Below are positions 25,056 to 33,616 of a stretch of DNA of 64,000 bases, piece after piece. Position 1 is the first letter of the stretch. Each line of letters opens with the position of its first letter. The notes under the pieces were generated by a model that searched no databases, was not told where the DNA came from, and saw only the letters and a list, made by a program, of their open reading frames with translations. This DNA comes from JAVVHE01 sp038238915 (GTDB lineage Bacteria; Pseudomonadota; Alphaproteobacteria; Sphingomonadales; Sphingomonadaceae). The DNA lies in NCBI GenBank assembly GCA_038238915.1, contig JBBSFH010000003.1, positions 1 through 64,000 of the forward strand. The letters run 5' to 3'. The position numbers and the translations under genes were made by a program.

Positions 25056-27053
25056 ATGCGGGCCGAGGCTTCGTCGGCCGCTGTGGAAAGCGCGTTGCAG
25101 GACGCGCGCGCGCTGTTGCAGCAGGCCCGCGTGCGCGAAGCCGCGACGGTCTGCGCGAATATCCTGCAGACTACGCCCGATCACCGCGATGCGATTTACA
25201 CTCTCGCGGTTGCGCAACGCTATCTCGGCGACCACCGCGCCGCGCTCGGTACAATCGCGCGACTGATTGCATCGGCGCCAAGCTACGGCCGCGCTTATCA
25301 GGAACGCGGCCACTGTCTGCGAGCCCTGGGCCGCGCCGAGGAGGCGCTGACGGCCTATCAGGCGGCGGTTTCGCACAACGGCGCACTCGCGGCGAGCTGG
25401 CAGCAGATCGCCGAGTTGCACCGCAGCGCTGGCCGGCCGACGCAGGCGAAAATCGCGCAGTCGCAATATGCGTATCTGTCCGCGCTGCCGCCGGAGCTGC
25501 AGGCGGTTTCGAGCCTCATCCAGGAAGACAGGCTATTGAAGGCGGAACGGCTGTGTCGTGCTTTCCTGCAGAATAACGGACATAATATCGATGCGATGCG
25601 GCTGCTGGCCGACATCGGCGTGCGGTTCAACGCGTTTGACGAAGCCGAATTCCTGCTCGAATCGTGCAAGGTTCTCGCACCTGAGGATGTGAATGCACGC
25701 TTTGATTATGTGCGGCTGCTCAACAAGCGTCAGAAGTTCGAAAAGTCGCTGGTCGAAGCGACCGAGCTGCGCGGCGAGGAACCGGGAAATCCCGAATTCG
25801 AAATGTTGTTCGCGCATGAGAATCTGGCGGTCGGCAATTTCGATGCCGCCATCGAAGTCTATGAAGCGCTGCTGGAAACGGCACCCAACAATCCAGGTAT
25901 CAATCTGACTTACGGCCATGCGCTGAAAACGGTGGGACGGCAGGACGACGCCATTGCCGCCTATCGGCGGACCTATGGCGCGATGCCTGACTGCGGCGAT
26001 GCCTACTGGAGCCTCGCCAACCTGAAGACCTACCGCTTCGACGAGCGCGAAATCGACCAGATGCGCGAGCGCGAGACGCATCCCACGATCACGATCGAAA
26101 ACCGCTATCACCTGTGCTTCGCGCTTGGAAAAGCCTTGGAGGATTGCGGTGACTACGGGTCGTCGTTCGAATATTACGAGCGCGGCAATCGCCTCAAGCG
26201 CGAAGAGCTGAAATACGATCCCGAGCGGCTCGCGAACGAAATGCGCCTCCAGCGCGAACTCGTGACTGGTGACGTGCTTGCGCAGCATGAGGGCGCCGGC
26301 TGCTCGGTGCCCGATCCGATCTTCATCGTCGGCCTGCCGCGCGCAGGATCGACCTTGCTCGAGCAGATCCTCGCCTCGCACAGCATGGTCGAGGGTACGA
26401 TGGAGCTGCCCAACATCCTCACGCTCGCGCACCGTCTTTCGCGTCGAAAATGGGCGGGCGACGAATCACGCTATCCCGCTAATCTCGGTGAGCTGTCCGT
26501 TGAAGATCTTCAGCAGTTCGGGGACGAATATATTCGGGACGCGGCGATCCATCGCAAGGCGGGCAGGGCTTTCTTTATCGACAAGATGCCAAACAATTTC
26601 CGCCATATCGGATTGATCCAGATGATCCTGCCCAACGCCAAGATCATCGATGCACGACGTGCCGCGATGGGCTGCTGTTTCAGCGGCTTCAAGCAACTGT
26701 TCGCAGAGGGGCAGGAGTTCACCTATGGCCTCGACGAAATCGGCCGCTATTACTACGATTATGTCGCGCTGATGTACCACTGGGACAAGGTCAGCCCGGG
26801 CAAGATCCTCCGTGTGTCCTACGAGGACGTGGTCACCGATTTTGAGCCGCAGGTCCGCCGCCTGCTCGATTTCTGCGGGCTCCCGTTCGAACGCGCCTGC
26901 ATAAACTTCCATAACACCGACCGCGCCGTGCGCACCGCCAGCTCCGAACAGGTACGACAGCCGATTTTCAGAAGTGGACTTGATCAGTGGGAAAACTATT
27001 CGCCATATCTCGGGCCGCTCCGCGCCGCGCTTGGCCCCGCTCTGGCGGCCTGA
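25056..27053 (+). CDS. TPR-repeat sulfotransferase family protein
   Basis: Protein of 665 residues with two parts. The N-terminal ~330 residues are tetratricopeptide repeats (for example SYGRAYQERGHCLRALGRAE and FDAAIEVYEALLETAP). The C-terminal part from about residue 415 is a PAPS-type sulfotransferase domain with the P-loop-like IFIVGLPRAGSTLLEQILASH, and FIDKMPNNFRHIGLI followed by IIDARR for 3'-phosphate binding. In sphingomonads such genes are commonly found directly downstream of a TBDR gene, as here, but the acceptor substrate is not known. The next gene starts two bases after the stop, so it is co-transcribed with the transporter and dehydrogenases. Confidence 0.88.
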   Translation: MRAEASSAAVESALQDARALLQQARVREAATVCANILQTTPDHRDAIYTLAVAQRYLGDHRAALGTIARLIASAPSYGRAYQERGHCLRALGRAEEALTAYQAAVSHNGALAASWQQIAELHRSAGRPTQAKIAQSQYAYLSALPPELQAVSSLIQEDRLLKAERLCRAFLQNNGHNIDAMRLLADIGVRFNAFDEAEFLLESCKVLAPEDVNARFDYVRLLNKRQKFEKSLVEATELRGEEPGNPEFEMLFAHENLAVGNFDAAIEVYEALLETAPNNPGINLTYGHALKTVGRQDDAIAAYRRTYGAMPDCGDAYWSLANLKTYRFDEREIDQMRERETHPTITIENRYHLCFALGKALEDCGDYGSSFEYYERGNRLKREELKYDPERLANEMRLQRELVTGDVLAQHEGAGCSVPDPIFIVGLPRAGSTLLEQILASHSMVEGTMELPNILTLAHRLSRRKWAGDESRYPANLGELSVEDLQQFGDEYIRDAAIHRKAGRAFFIDKMPNNFRHIGLIQMILPNAKIIDARRAAMGCCFSGFKQLFAEGQEFTYGLDEIGRYYYDYVALMYHWDKVSPGKILRVSYEDVVTDFEPQVRRLLDFCGLPFERACINFHNTDRAVRTASSEQVRQPIFRSGLDQWENYSPYLGPLRAALGPALAA

Positions 27054-27054
27054 A

Positions 27055-28374
27055 ATGATCGCCGCCCCAGCAGCCACGACCGAAGCTCCAATATCGGAAA
27101 CAAGCAGCGTAAGTGAAACGCTGCGCTGGTACGTCCTCTTCGTGATGATGCTCGCCTACACGATCAACATCGCGGATCGCTATGTTATGTCGACCGTGCT
27201 CGAACAGATCCGCGTCGAAATGCACCTCAGTGATGGCGGCATCGCCTTCCTGACCGGCGTCTCGCTCGCGCTATTCTACGTCACCATGGGCATCCCGATG
27301 TCGTGGATTGCCGATCGATACAGCCGCCGTAATCTCCTTGCCGCGTCGATGGCGCTGTGGTCGCTGATGACAACTTTATGCGGCCTGTCGCGCAGCTATA
27401 CCCAGTTGCTGCTCGCGCGAATCGGCGTCGGCGTCGGCGAGGCGGGCGGTACGCCTTCGTGCAATTCGATCGTGTGCGATTATTTCCCTGCAGCCTTCCG
27501 GCCGATGGCGCTCACCATCTTCTGTCTCGGGGCGCCGATCGGTGCGTGGCTCGGCGCGGATATGGCGGGCGCGGTATCGCACGCGCATGGCTGGCGCGCG
27601 GCGTTCCTCGTGCTCGGCATCCCGGGCGTTCTGCTGGCGTTGCTCATCCTGCTCACCGTCCGCGAGCCGCAGCGTGGCCGCCTCGACAAGGTCGTGAACG
27701 ACAACACACCCTCCTTCGCCGAGACACTGCGCTTCTTCTTCAGCCAGAAGGCGGCCGTGCATGTGATTGCGGGCAGCGGCGTGTCGGCGCTTTGGGGCTG
27801 GGGCCTGATGTGGTTCACGCCGACATTCCTGCAGCGGACCTACCATCTGAACGAGGGCGCGGCGGGCGCGATCGTCGGCCCGATTCATTTGATCATGGGC
27901 ATTTCGGCGTCGCTGCTGACCGCGTGGCTTCTGTCACGACCGTCTTTCGTCAATCCGCGCCGGATCGTCTTCCTGCTCGGCGGCGTCACGGCGGTGGCGA
28001 CGATCCCGTCGATCCTCGTCTATTACACACACTCGCTCCACACCGCGACGCTGATGCTGTGGGTGTTCATCCCGGCGGTGTATTTCTACATCGGTCCGGC
28101 GTTCGCATTGGGGCAGAATCTTGCACCGCCCAAGATGCGCGCGATGTTCAGCGCGATCGCGCTGCTGGTGGCCAACATCTTCAACCTGATCATCGCACCG
28201 CAGGGTGTGGGTTGGCTAAGCGACTATTTCGCCGGACCCGCCGGACCCGACGCCGAGTCCCTGCGCCACGCGCTCCTCTTCCTCGCGCCGACCGGCCTGT
28301 GGGCGGCTTTCCACTATTTCATGGCGGCAAAACATATCGTCGCCGATCAGAAGCGAGCCATCGGCTATGTCTGA
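27055..28374 (+). CDS. MFS transporter 2 (Spinster-like)
   Basis: Major facilitator of 439 residues with twelve predicted helices. The A-motif is WIADRYSRRNLLA and helix 4 carries ARIGVGVGEAGGTPS, a pattern typical of the Spinster-like MFS group abundant in sphingomonads. It is the probable inner-membrane partner of TBDR 2. ATG 27055 is two bases after the sulfotransferase stop; a longer frame would run inside that gene. It overlaps the aldehyde dehydrogenase start by eight bases. Confidence 0.87.
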   Translation: MIAAPAATTEAPISETSSVSETLRWYVLFVMMLAYTINIADRYVMSTVLEQIRVEMHLSDGGIAFLTGVSLALFYVTMGIPMSWIADRYSRRNLLAASMALWSLMTTLCGLSRSYTQLLLARIGVGVGEAGGTPSCNSIVCDYFPAAFRPMALTIFCLGAPIGAWLGADMAGAVSHAHGWRAAFLVLGIPGVLLALLILLTVREPQRGRLDKVVNDNTPSFAETLRFFFSQKAAVHVIAGSGVSALWGWGLMWFTPTFLQRTYHLNEGAAGAIVGPIHLIMGISASLLTAWLLSRPSFVNPRRIVFLLGGVTAVATIPSILVYYTHSLHTATLMLWVFIPAVYFYIGPAFALGQNLAPPKMRAMFSAIALLVANIFNLIIAPQGVGWLSDYFAGPAGPDAESLRHALLFLAPTGLWAAFHYFMAAKHIVADQKRAIGYV

Positions 28375-29809
28375 GCTTGAACCGTTGAAATCCTACATCG
28401 ATGGTGCGTGGGTGTTCCCGGCGACGTCGACGGACATCTTCACCGCAGTCAACCCCGCCACCGAGGAGCCGTGCGCGCGGGTTGCGCTTTGCGGCCCCGA
28501 GGATGTCGACCTCGCGGTCGAGGCTGCGCGCGCCGCATTCGACGGCTATGCCGCGCTGCCGCTCGATGACCGCATCGCGCTCGTCGAAAAGCTGATCGCA
28601 GCGTTCGAAGCGCGCTACGGCGAGATGGTCGATGCGATCTCGACCGAAATGGGCGCACCTTACGACCTGTCACACGGTTCGCAGGCCGAATGCGGGCCGG
28701 GTCATCTGCGCGAAACGATCGCCGCCGCACGCGCGCTTCAGTGGGAACGCCCGATCGGCGCGCACGCGACACTCGTTCATGAGCCCGTCGGTGTGTGCGT
28801 CCTCATCACGCCGTGGAACTGGCCGATCAATCAGCTTGCCGCCAAGATCGGTCCGGCGCTGATCGCGGGCTGCACGATGGTGGTGAAACCGAGCGAGATC
28901 AGTCCGCTTTCCGCACAGCTATTCGCCGAGTTCATCGACGCGGCAGGGTTCCCAAAGGGCGTGTTCAACATGATGCACGGCACAGGCGCGGCCATCGGGG
29001 ACGCGCTGACCAGCCACCCGCTCGTCGACATGGTTTCCTTCACCGGCTCGACGCGCGCGGGCGTGCAGGTCACCAAGTCGGCGGCGGAAACGGTCAAGCG
29101 CGTCGCGCTCGAACTTGGCGGCAAGTCGGCGAACATCGTCTTTGCGGATGCCGATCTGGAGCTCGCCATCGCGCGCGGCGTGCGCCACTGTTTCGAGAAC
29201 GCTGGCCAATCGTGCAACGCGCCGACCCGCATGCTCGTCGAAGCGTCGATCTACGAGGAAGCCGTTGCGCTGGCGAAGCAGGCGGCCGAGGCGATACAGG
29301 TCGGCGATCCCAAGGCGCGCGGCAGCCATATCGGGCCCGTCGTCAGCGCGATGCACTACAACAAAATCCAGCGGCTGATCGAAACCGGCATCGCCGAAGG
29401 CGCACGGCTGGTGACCGGTGGTCCCGGCCGTGCCGAACCATTCGAGCATGGCTATTTCGTCAAGCCGACCGTCTTTGCCGATGTCACCAACCAAATGACG
29501 ATCGCGCGCGAGGAGATCTTTGGCCCCGTCCTCGTCATGATCGCTTTCAAGGACGAGGAGGACGCGATCAGCATCGCCAACGATTCGCCCTATGGTCTGG
29601 CCGGGTACGTCCAGAGCGGCGACCCTGCGCGCGCGGGTCGCGTCGCGCGCCTGATCCGCGCGGGCAGCGTCCACATCAACGGCGCGGGCCAAGATTACGC
29701 ATCGCCGTTTGGTGGCTACAAGCAATCGGGCAACGGGCGGGAGTGGGGCGAATATGGCCTGCTCGATTACCTCGAGGTGAAGATCATAAACGGCTTCCGC
29801 GCCACGTGA
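28367..29809 (+). CDS. NAD(P)-dependent aldehyde dehydrogenase
   Basis: Aldehyde dehydrogenase of 480 residues with every family landmark: ITPWNWPINQLAAKIGPALIAG, the cofactor loop SFTGSTRAG, the general base Glu249 in ALELGGKSAN and nucleophile Cys283 in FENAGQSCNAPTRM. It oxidises an aldehyde to the acid. The AGQSCNAPTR context is the type often seen in ALDHs acting on small or hydroxylated aldehydes, but the substrate cannot be read from sequence. The following GMC alcohol dehydrogenase could supply the aldehyde. Gene overlaps on both sides (8 and 4 bases) place it firmly in the operon. Confidence 0.92.
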   Translation: MSELEPLKSYIDGAWVFPATSTDIFTAVNPATEEPCARVALCGPEDVDLAVEAARAAFDGYAALPLDDRIALVEKLIAAFEARYGEMVDAISTEMGAPYDLSHGSQAECGPGHLRETIAAARALQWERPIGAHATLVHEPVGVCVLITPWNWPINQLAAKIGPALIAGCTMVVKPSEISPLSAQLFAEFIDAAGFPKGVFNMMHGTGAAIGDALTSHPLVDMVSFTGSTRAGVQVTKSAAETVKRVALELGGKSANIVFADADLELAIARGVRHCFENAGQSCNAPTRMLVEASIYEEAVALAKQAAEAIQVGDPKARGSHIGPVVSAMHYNKIQRLIETGIAEGARLVTGGPGRAEPFEHGYFVKPTVFADVTNQMTIAREEIFGPVLVMIAFKDEEDAISIANDSPYGLAGYVQSGDPARAGRVARLIRAGSVHINGAGQDYASPFGGYKQSGNGREWGEYGLLDYLEVKIINGFRAT

Positions 29810-30993
29810 AACTCGCCGATATCGAGACGTTCGTCGTTGGCAACCCGCCGCCACACTTCGGTGGCCGCTATTTCGTCTTCGTCAAGCTGACGACTGCTTG
29901 CGGCACCACGGGTCTGGGGGAAGCCTATTGCGTCCCCTTCGATCCGCATCTGGTCGCTCGCATGATCGAAGACGTGTTCCAGCGCTACGCTGCGGGCACC
30001 GATCCGCACGATATCGAAACGCTTTGGCGCCGCGTCTATTCCAGCGGCTTCACCCAGCACCCCGATCTGACCGTGATGGGCATCCTCAGCGCGATCGAAA
30101 TGGCCTGCTGGGACATTATCGGCAAAGCCGCCGACCAACCCGTCTACAAGCTGCTGGGTGGCCAGGTGCACTCCCGTCTCCGCGCCTACACCTATATCTA
30201 TCCTCGTCCCGGCGACTTGGCCGATGTCTACCATGATCCCGATCTTGCCGCCGAGCGCGCCGCCGAGTATCTGGCGAAGGGGTTCACGGCGCTCAAATTC
30301 GATCCCGCCGGCCCGTATTCCGCCTTCGATGGCCGCCAGCTCTCGCTCGAAGCGCTCGATCTCAGCGAACGCTTTGCCCGCCAACTCCGCGAAGCGGTCG
30401 GCAGCCGCGCCGACCTGCTGTTCGGTACGCACGGCCAGATGACGGCGGCGGGGGCGATCCGTCTCGCGCGCCGCCTCGAACCCCATGATCCGCTGTGGCT
30501 GGAGGAACCCGTGCCGCCCGATGCGCCCGAGGAAATGGCCAAGGTCGCGCGCGCGACCACGATCCCCATCGCCGCGGGTGAGCGCCTCGCCACCAAATAT
30601 GATTTCGCGCGGATGATCGATGTCGGCGCGGCGGCGATCCTTCAGTTGAACCTTGGCCGCGTCGGCGGATTGCTCGAAGCCAAAAAGATCGCGGGCATGG
30701 CCGAAGCGCGCCATATCCAGATCGCGCCGCATCTGTATTGCGGCCCCGTCGTGGGCGCAGCCAACATCCAGCTCGCTACCTGCTCTCCCAATTTCCTCAT
30801 CCTCGAAGGGATCGAGGATTGGAGCGGCTTCCATGCCGAGATTCTGAAAACGCCCATCCGCTTCGAGGACGGCCATGTGATCCCGCCGAAGACGCCCGGT
30901 CTCGGTGTCGAACTGAACGAGGCTGTCGCGCGCGCGCACCCCTACGAAGGCACGATGCTCCACCTCGACATGGCACAGCATCCCGTCGGCTGA
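29806..30993 (+). CDS. Enolase-superfamily (mandelate racemase/muconate lactonising-like) enzyme
   Basis: Enzyme of 395 residues in the galactonate-dehydratase-like branch of the enolase superfamily, which abstracts a proton next to a carboxylate. The capping domain covers about residues 1-120, followed by the barrel with ALKFDP (Lys164), LFGTHGQM (around His209), WLEEPVPPD (Glu233/234), AAGERL (Glu259) and IQIAPH (His309). In better-known members the first metal ligand is Asp two residues before the conserved His; here it is Gly207. The start is GTG 29806, overlapping the aldehyde dehydrogenase stop (GTGA). It probably dehydrates or epimerises a hydroxy- or amino-acid intermediate. Confidence 0.88.
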   Translation: MKLADIETFVVGNPPPHFGGRYFVFVKLTTACGTTGLGEAYCVPFDPHLVARMIEDVFQRYAAGTDPHDIETLWRRVYSSGFTQHPDLTVMGILSAIEMACWDIIGKAADQPVYKLLGGQVHSRLRAYTYIYPRPGDLADVYHDPDLAAERAAEYLAKGFTALKFDPAGPYSAFDGRQLSLEALDLSERFARQLREAVGSRADLLFGTHGQMTAAGAIRLARRLEPHDPLWLEEPVPPDAPEEMAKVARATTIPIAAGERLATKYDFARMIDVGAAAILQLNLGRVGGLLEAKKIAGMAEARHIQIAPHLYCGPVVGAANIQLATCSPNFLILEGIEDWSGFHAEILKTPIRFEDGHVIPPKTPGLGVELNEAVARAHPYEGTMLHLDMAQHPVG

Positions 30994-32609
30994 TGGAGGA
31001 GGCGGATTATGTGATCGTCGGCGCGGGGACGGCCGGCTGCGTGCTTGCCAGTCGGCTGTCGCAGGATGGTAGTGCGCGCGTCGCGCTGATCGAGGCGGGT
31101 GGATCGGACAAGTCGATCTGGATCCAGCTGCCCATCGGCTATGGCCGCACCTACTTCGATCCCAGGATCAACTGGATGTATGAAACCGTGCCCATCCCCT
31201 CGCTCGGTGGGCGCACAAGCTACTGGCCGCGCGGCAAGGTGATTGGCGGATCGGGATCGATCAACGCGATGGTCCATGTGCGGGGCCTTCCGCATGATTA
31301 CGACGATTGGCGCGACATGGGCAATGTCGGCTGGGGCTGGGACGAAGTTCTGCCCTACTTCATCAAGGCCGAAGATCATGATCTCGGTGCCAGCGATTGG
31401 CATGGTGCGGGCGGCCCACAGCATGTGACCGACATCAGTGCACACGCCCATCCGCTCTGCCGTACCTTCATCGAGACCGGACGCACGCTCGGCCTTGGCG
31501 TCACGCCCGATTTCAACGGCGCAGACGGCGAGGGCGTCGGCATCTACCAGATCAATACCCGCCACGGCCGCCGGGATTCGACAGCCAACGCCTATCTCAA
31601 GCCCGTGCTCGGCCGCCCCAACCTCGCGCTGCTGCGCACCGCCCATGCAACCGTCATCCTGTTCGAGGGCCGACGAGCGGTCGGCGTCACCTACCGACAC
31701 GGCACCGCCACCAAGACGATCCGGGCCCGGCGCGAGGTGATCCTGGCCGCCGGCGCGATCGGATCGCCGCTGCTACTGCAACGCTCGGGCGTCGGCGCGC
31801 CCGCAATGCTCAGGGAGCACGGCATCGAAGTCATCGCGGACGCCCCCGCCGTCGGCCGCAACCTCCAGGACCACCTCGCGATCAGCAATTTCTATGCATC
31901 GTCGGTCCCGACGCTGAACGACGAACTCGGTCCCTTCGTCGGCAAGATCAGGGCCGCGCTCCGCTACTTGATCGATCGCGGCGGCCCGCTGTCGATGAGC
32001 GTCAACCAGGGCGGCGGCTTTGTCCGCAGCTCGCCCGAGGCTCCGCGCGTGGATCTCCAGCTCTATTTCAGCCCGGTCAGCTACCTGAAGACACCGCTGG
32101 CCGAGCGACGGCTGCTCAAGCCCGATCCCTTTTCCGCCTTCTTGCTCTCGTTTAACGCCTGCCGTCCGACGAGCCGCGGCCACCTCCACATCGCCTCGCG
32201 CGATCCCTTCGCGCCGCCCGTCATCCATCCCAATTATCTCGATACCGCCCAGGACATCGCCGAAGCGCGCGCGGGCTTGCGCCTGCTGCGCCGCATTGCC
32301 GCCACGCGTCCGCTCGCCGACATCATCACGAGCGAACTCGTGCCTGGTCTCGCCTGCGCGAGCGAGGAGGATCAGATCGCCGACTTCCGCGCCCGCGCCG
32401 ACACCGTCTATCACCCCACGTCCACCTGCCGCATGGGCCCCGATCCGGCAGATGCGGTCGTCGATAAGCGCCTCTGCGTCCACGGCCTCCTCGGTCTGCG
32501 CGTCATCGACGCGTCGATTTTCCCTGCCATCCCGTCGGGCAATGTCAATGCGCCAACCGTGATGGTTGCGGAAAAGGGCGCCGCAATGGTTCTAGAGGAC
32601 GCGCATTAG
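30993..32609 (+). CDS. GMC-family FAD oxidoreductase 1 (choline dehydrogenase-like)
   Basis: Alcohol dehydrogenase of the glucose-methanol-choline family, 538 residues. It has the FAD motif YVIVGAGTAGCVLASRLSQ, the GMC signature GKVIGGSGSINAMVHVRG, the second signature GAIGSPLLLQRSGVG and the catalytic region YHPTSTCRMG followed by SGNVNAPTVMVAEKGA. The start ATG 30993 overlaps the preceding stop (TGATG). Given the neighbours it probably oxidises an alcohol whose aldehyde is passed to the dehydrogenase at 28367. It is a paralogue of the gene at 39263 but not a close copy, so choline itself is only one possible substrate. Confidence 0.9.
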   Translation: MEEADYVIVGAGTAGCVLASRLSQDGSARVALIEAGGSDKSIWIQLPIGYGRTYFDPRINWMYETVPIPSLGGRTSYWPRGKVIGGSGSINAMVHVRGLPHDYDDWRDMGNVGWGWDEVLPYFIKAEDHDLGASDWHGAGGPQHVTDISAHAHPLCRTFIETGRTLGLGVTPDFNGADGEGVGIYQINTRHGRRDSTANAYLKPVLGRPNLALLRTAHATVILFEGRRAVGVTYRHGTATKTIRARREVILAAGAIGSPLLLQRSGVGAPAMLREHGIEVIADAPAVGRNLQDHLAISNFYASSVPTLNDELGPFVGKIRAALRYLIDRGGPLSMSVNQGGGFVRSSPEAPRVDLQLYFSPVSYLKTPLAERRLLKPDPFSAFLLSFNACRPTSRGHLHIASRDPFAPPVIHPNYLDTAQDIAEARAGLRLLRRIAATRPLADIITSELVPGLACASEEDQIADFRARADTVYHPTSTCRMGPDPADAVVDKRLCVHGLLGLRVIDASIFPAIPSGNVNAPTVMVAEKGAAMVLEDAH

Positions 32610-32628
32610 GTAAAAAATTTTCCTTACC
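32609..32628. promoter_or_regulatory. Inverted repeat between GMC gene and LysR gene
   Basis: GGTAA (32609-32613) and TTACC (32624-32628) flank the AT-rich core aaaattttcc. It starts at the GMC stop and lies 40 bases before the LysR start, so it may be an autoregulatory LysR site. Confidence 0.4.
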
Positions 32629-32667
32629 AATGCGATCCGACGCTGATAGCCTTCGCAAAATGGCGAT

Positions 32668-33591
32668 GTGGGCGGGGACTTCGGCGTGCATCCAAAGATC
32701 GATCTCAAGCGCCTGCCGCCGCTCAAAGCGCTGCGCGGCTTCGAGGCCGCCACTCGTCACCAGAGCATTCGCGGTGCCGCCGACGAACTCTGCCTCACCC
32801 ACCCCGCCGTCAGCCATCAGGTCCAGCTCATCGAAAAGGCGCTCGGCGTCACGCTCTTCATGCATGATGGCCGCAACGTCGTTTCCACCGACGAAGGCAA
32901 GATCCTCTACCCCTATGTCCGCAGCGCGTTTGAATCGCTGATCGAAGGCGTCACCGCAGTCCGACGTCACGCGCTCGATCTGCCACTGATCGTCCAGACT
33001 TATGTGACCGCGTCGATCCGCTGGCTTGCGCCACGCATGCCGCAGTTCCTGCAGCAACATCCCGGCGTCCGACTGACGCTGCGTACCTGCGCCGCCGAAT
33101 GGGAGTTCGATAATCTCCACGCCGATGTCGGCCTGATTTACTGCCCGGAATTGCCCGATCCGGAGCGTTACCACTGGCTCCCGCTCTTTGATTACACCCT
33201 CTTGCCCGTGTGCAGCCCCGCGATGCGCGCGCGACTTCCCGCCGAGGTCACGCCGGCCATGCTCGTCGATATGCCCCTGCTGCGTATCTATACCGAGGAC
33301 CTCAACTGGGAAGACTGGTTCGGCGCGGCTGGCATCGATTTCCATGCATCGCCGGTCCATCCGCGCGTCGATACGCTCGCCGTGGCGCTCGAAATCGCGC
33401 TGCGCGGGGAGGGGATCGCGCTCGTCAACGGCCCGTTCGCCACGCAGGATCTGGCGGAAGGCCGCCTGGTTGTTCCCGTTGATCAGATGGCGGTCTGCCC
33501 CGGCAGCTGGGGCCTCATCTGCCGCCAGGCCGTAAAGAACGATCTGCCGGTGCGAACCTTCATGAACTGGGTCGCCGCCCACGCCAACTAA
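32668..33591 (+). CDS. LysR family regulator 1 (GcvA-like)
   Basis: Transcription factor of 307 residues. The N-terminal winged helix-turn-helix includes LKALRGFEAATRHQSIRGAA and HPAVSHQVQLIEKALG, and an effector-binding domain follows from about residue 95. The PPLKALRGFEAA opening is typical of the GcvA subgroup, whose members control glycine and amine metabolism or other catabolic genes. The start could be GTG 32668 or GTG 32686; the latter leaves four residues before the conserved helix and follows gcgggga. It is the last gene of the TBDR 2 operon and probably regulates that operon or the divergent Rieske operon. Confidence 0.87.
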   Translation: MGGDFGVHPKIDLKRLPPLKALRGFEAATRHQSIRGAADELCLTHPAVSHQVQLIEKALGVTLFMHDGRNVVSTDEGKILYPYVRSAFESLIEGVTAVRRHALDLPLIVQTYVTASIRWLAPRMPQFLQQHPGVRLTLRTCAAEWEFDNLHADVGLIYCPELPDPERYHWLPLFDYTLLPVCSPAMRARLPAEVTPAMLVDMPLLRIYTEDLNWEDWFGAAGIDFHASPVHPRVDTLAVALEIALRGEGIALVNGPFATQDLAEGRLVVPVDQMAVCPGSWGLICRQAVKNDLPVRTFMNWVAAHAN

Positions 33592-33595
33592 GGCC

Positions 33596-33616
33596 GCGCT
33601 GCGGCTGCGTCAGCGC
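33596..33616. terminator. Possible hairpin between convergent genes
   Basis: GCGCTG (33596-33601) pairs with CAGCGC (33611-33616) around nine bases between the convergent LysR and dehydrogenase genes. There is no T-run, and it overlaps the minus-strand stop codon. Confidence 0.3.
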
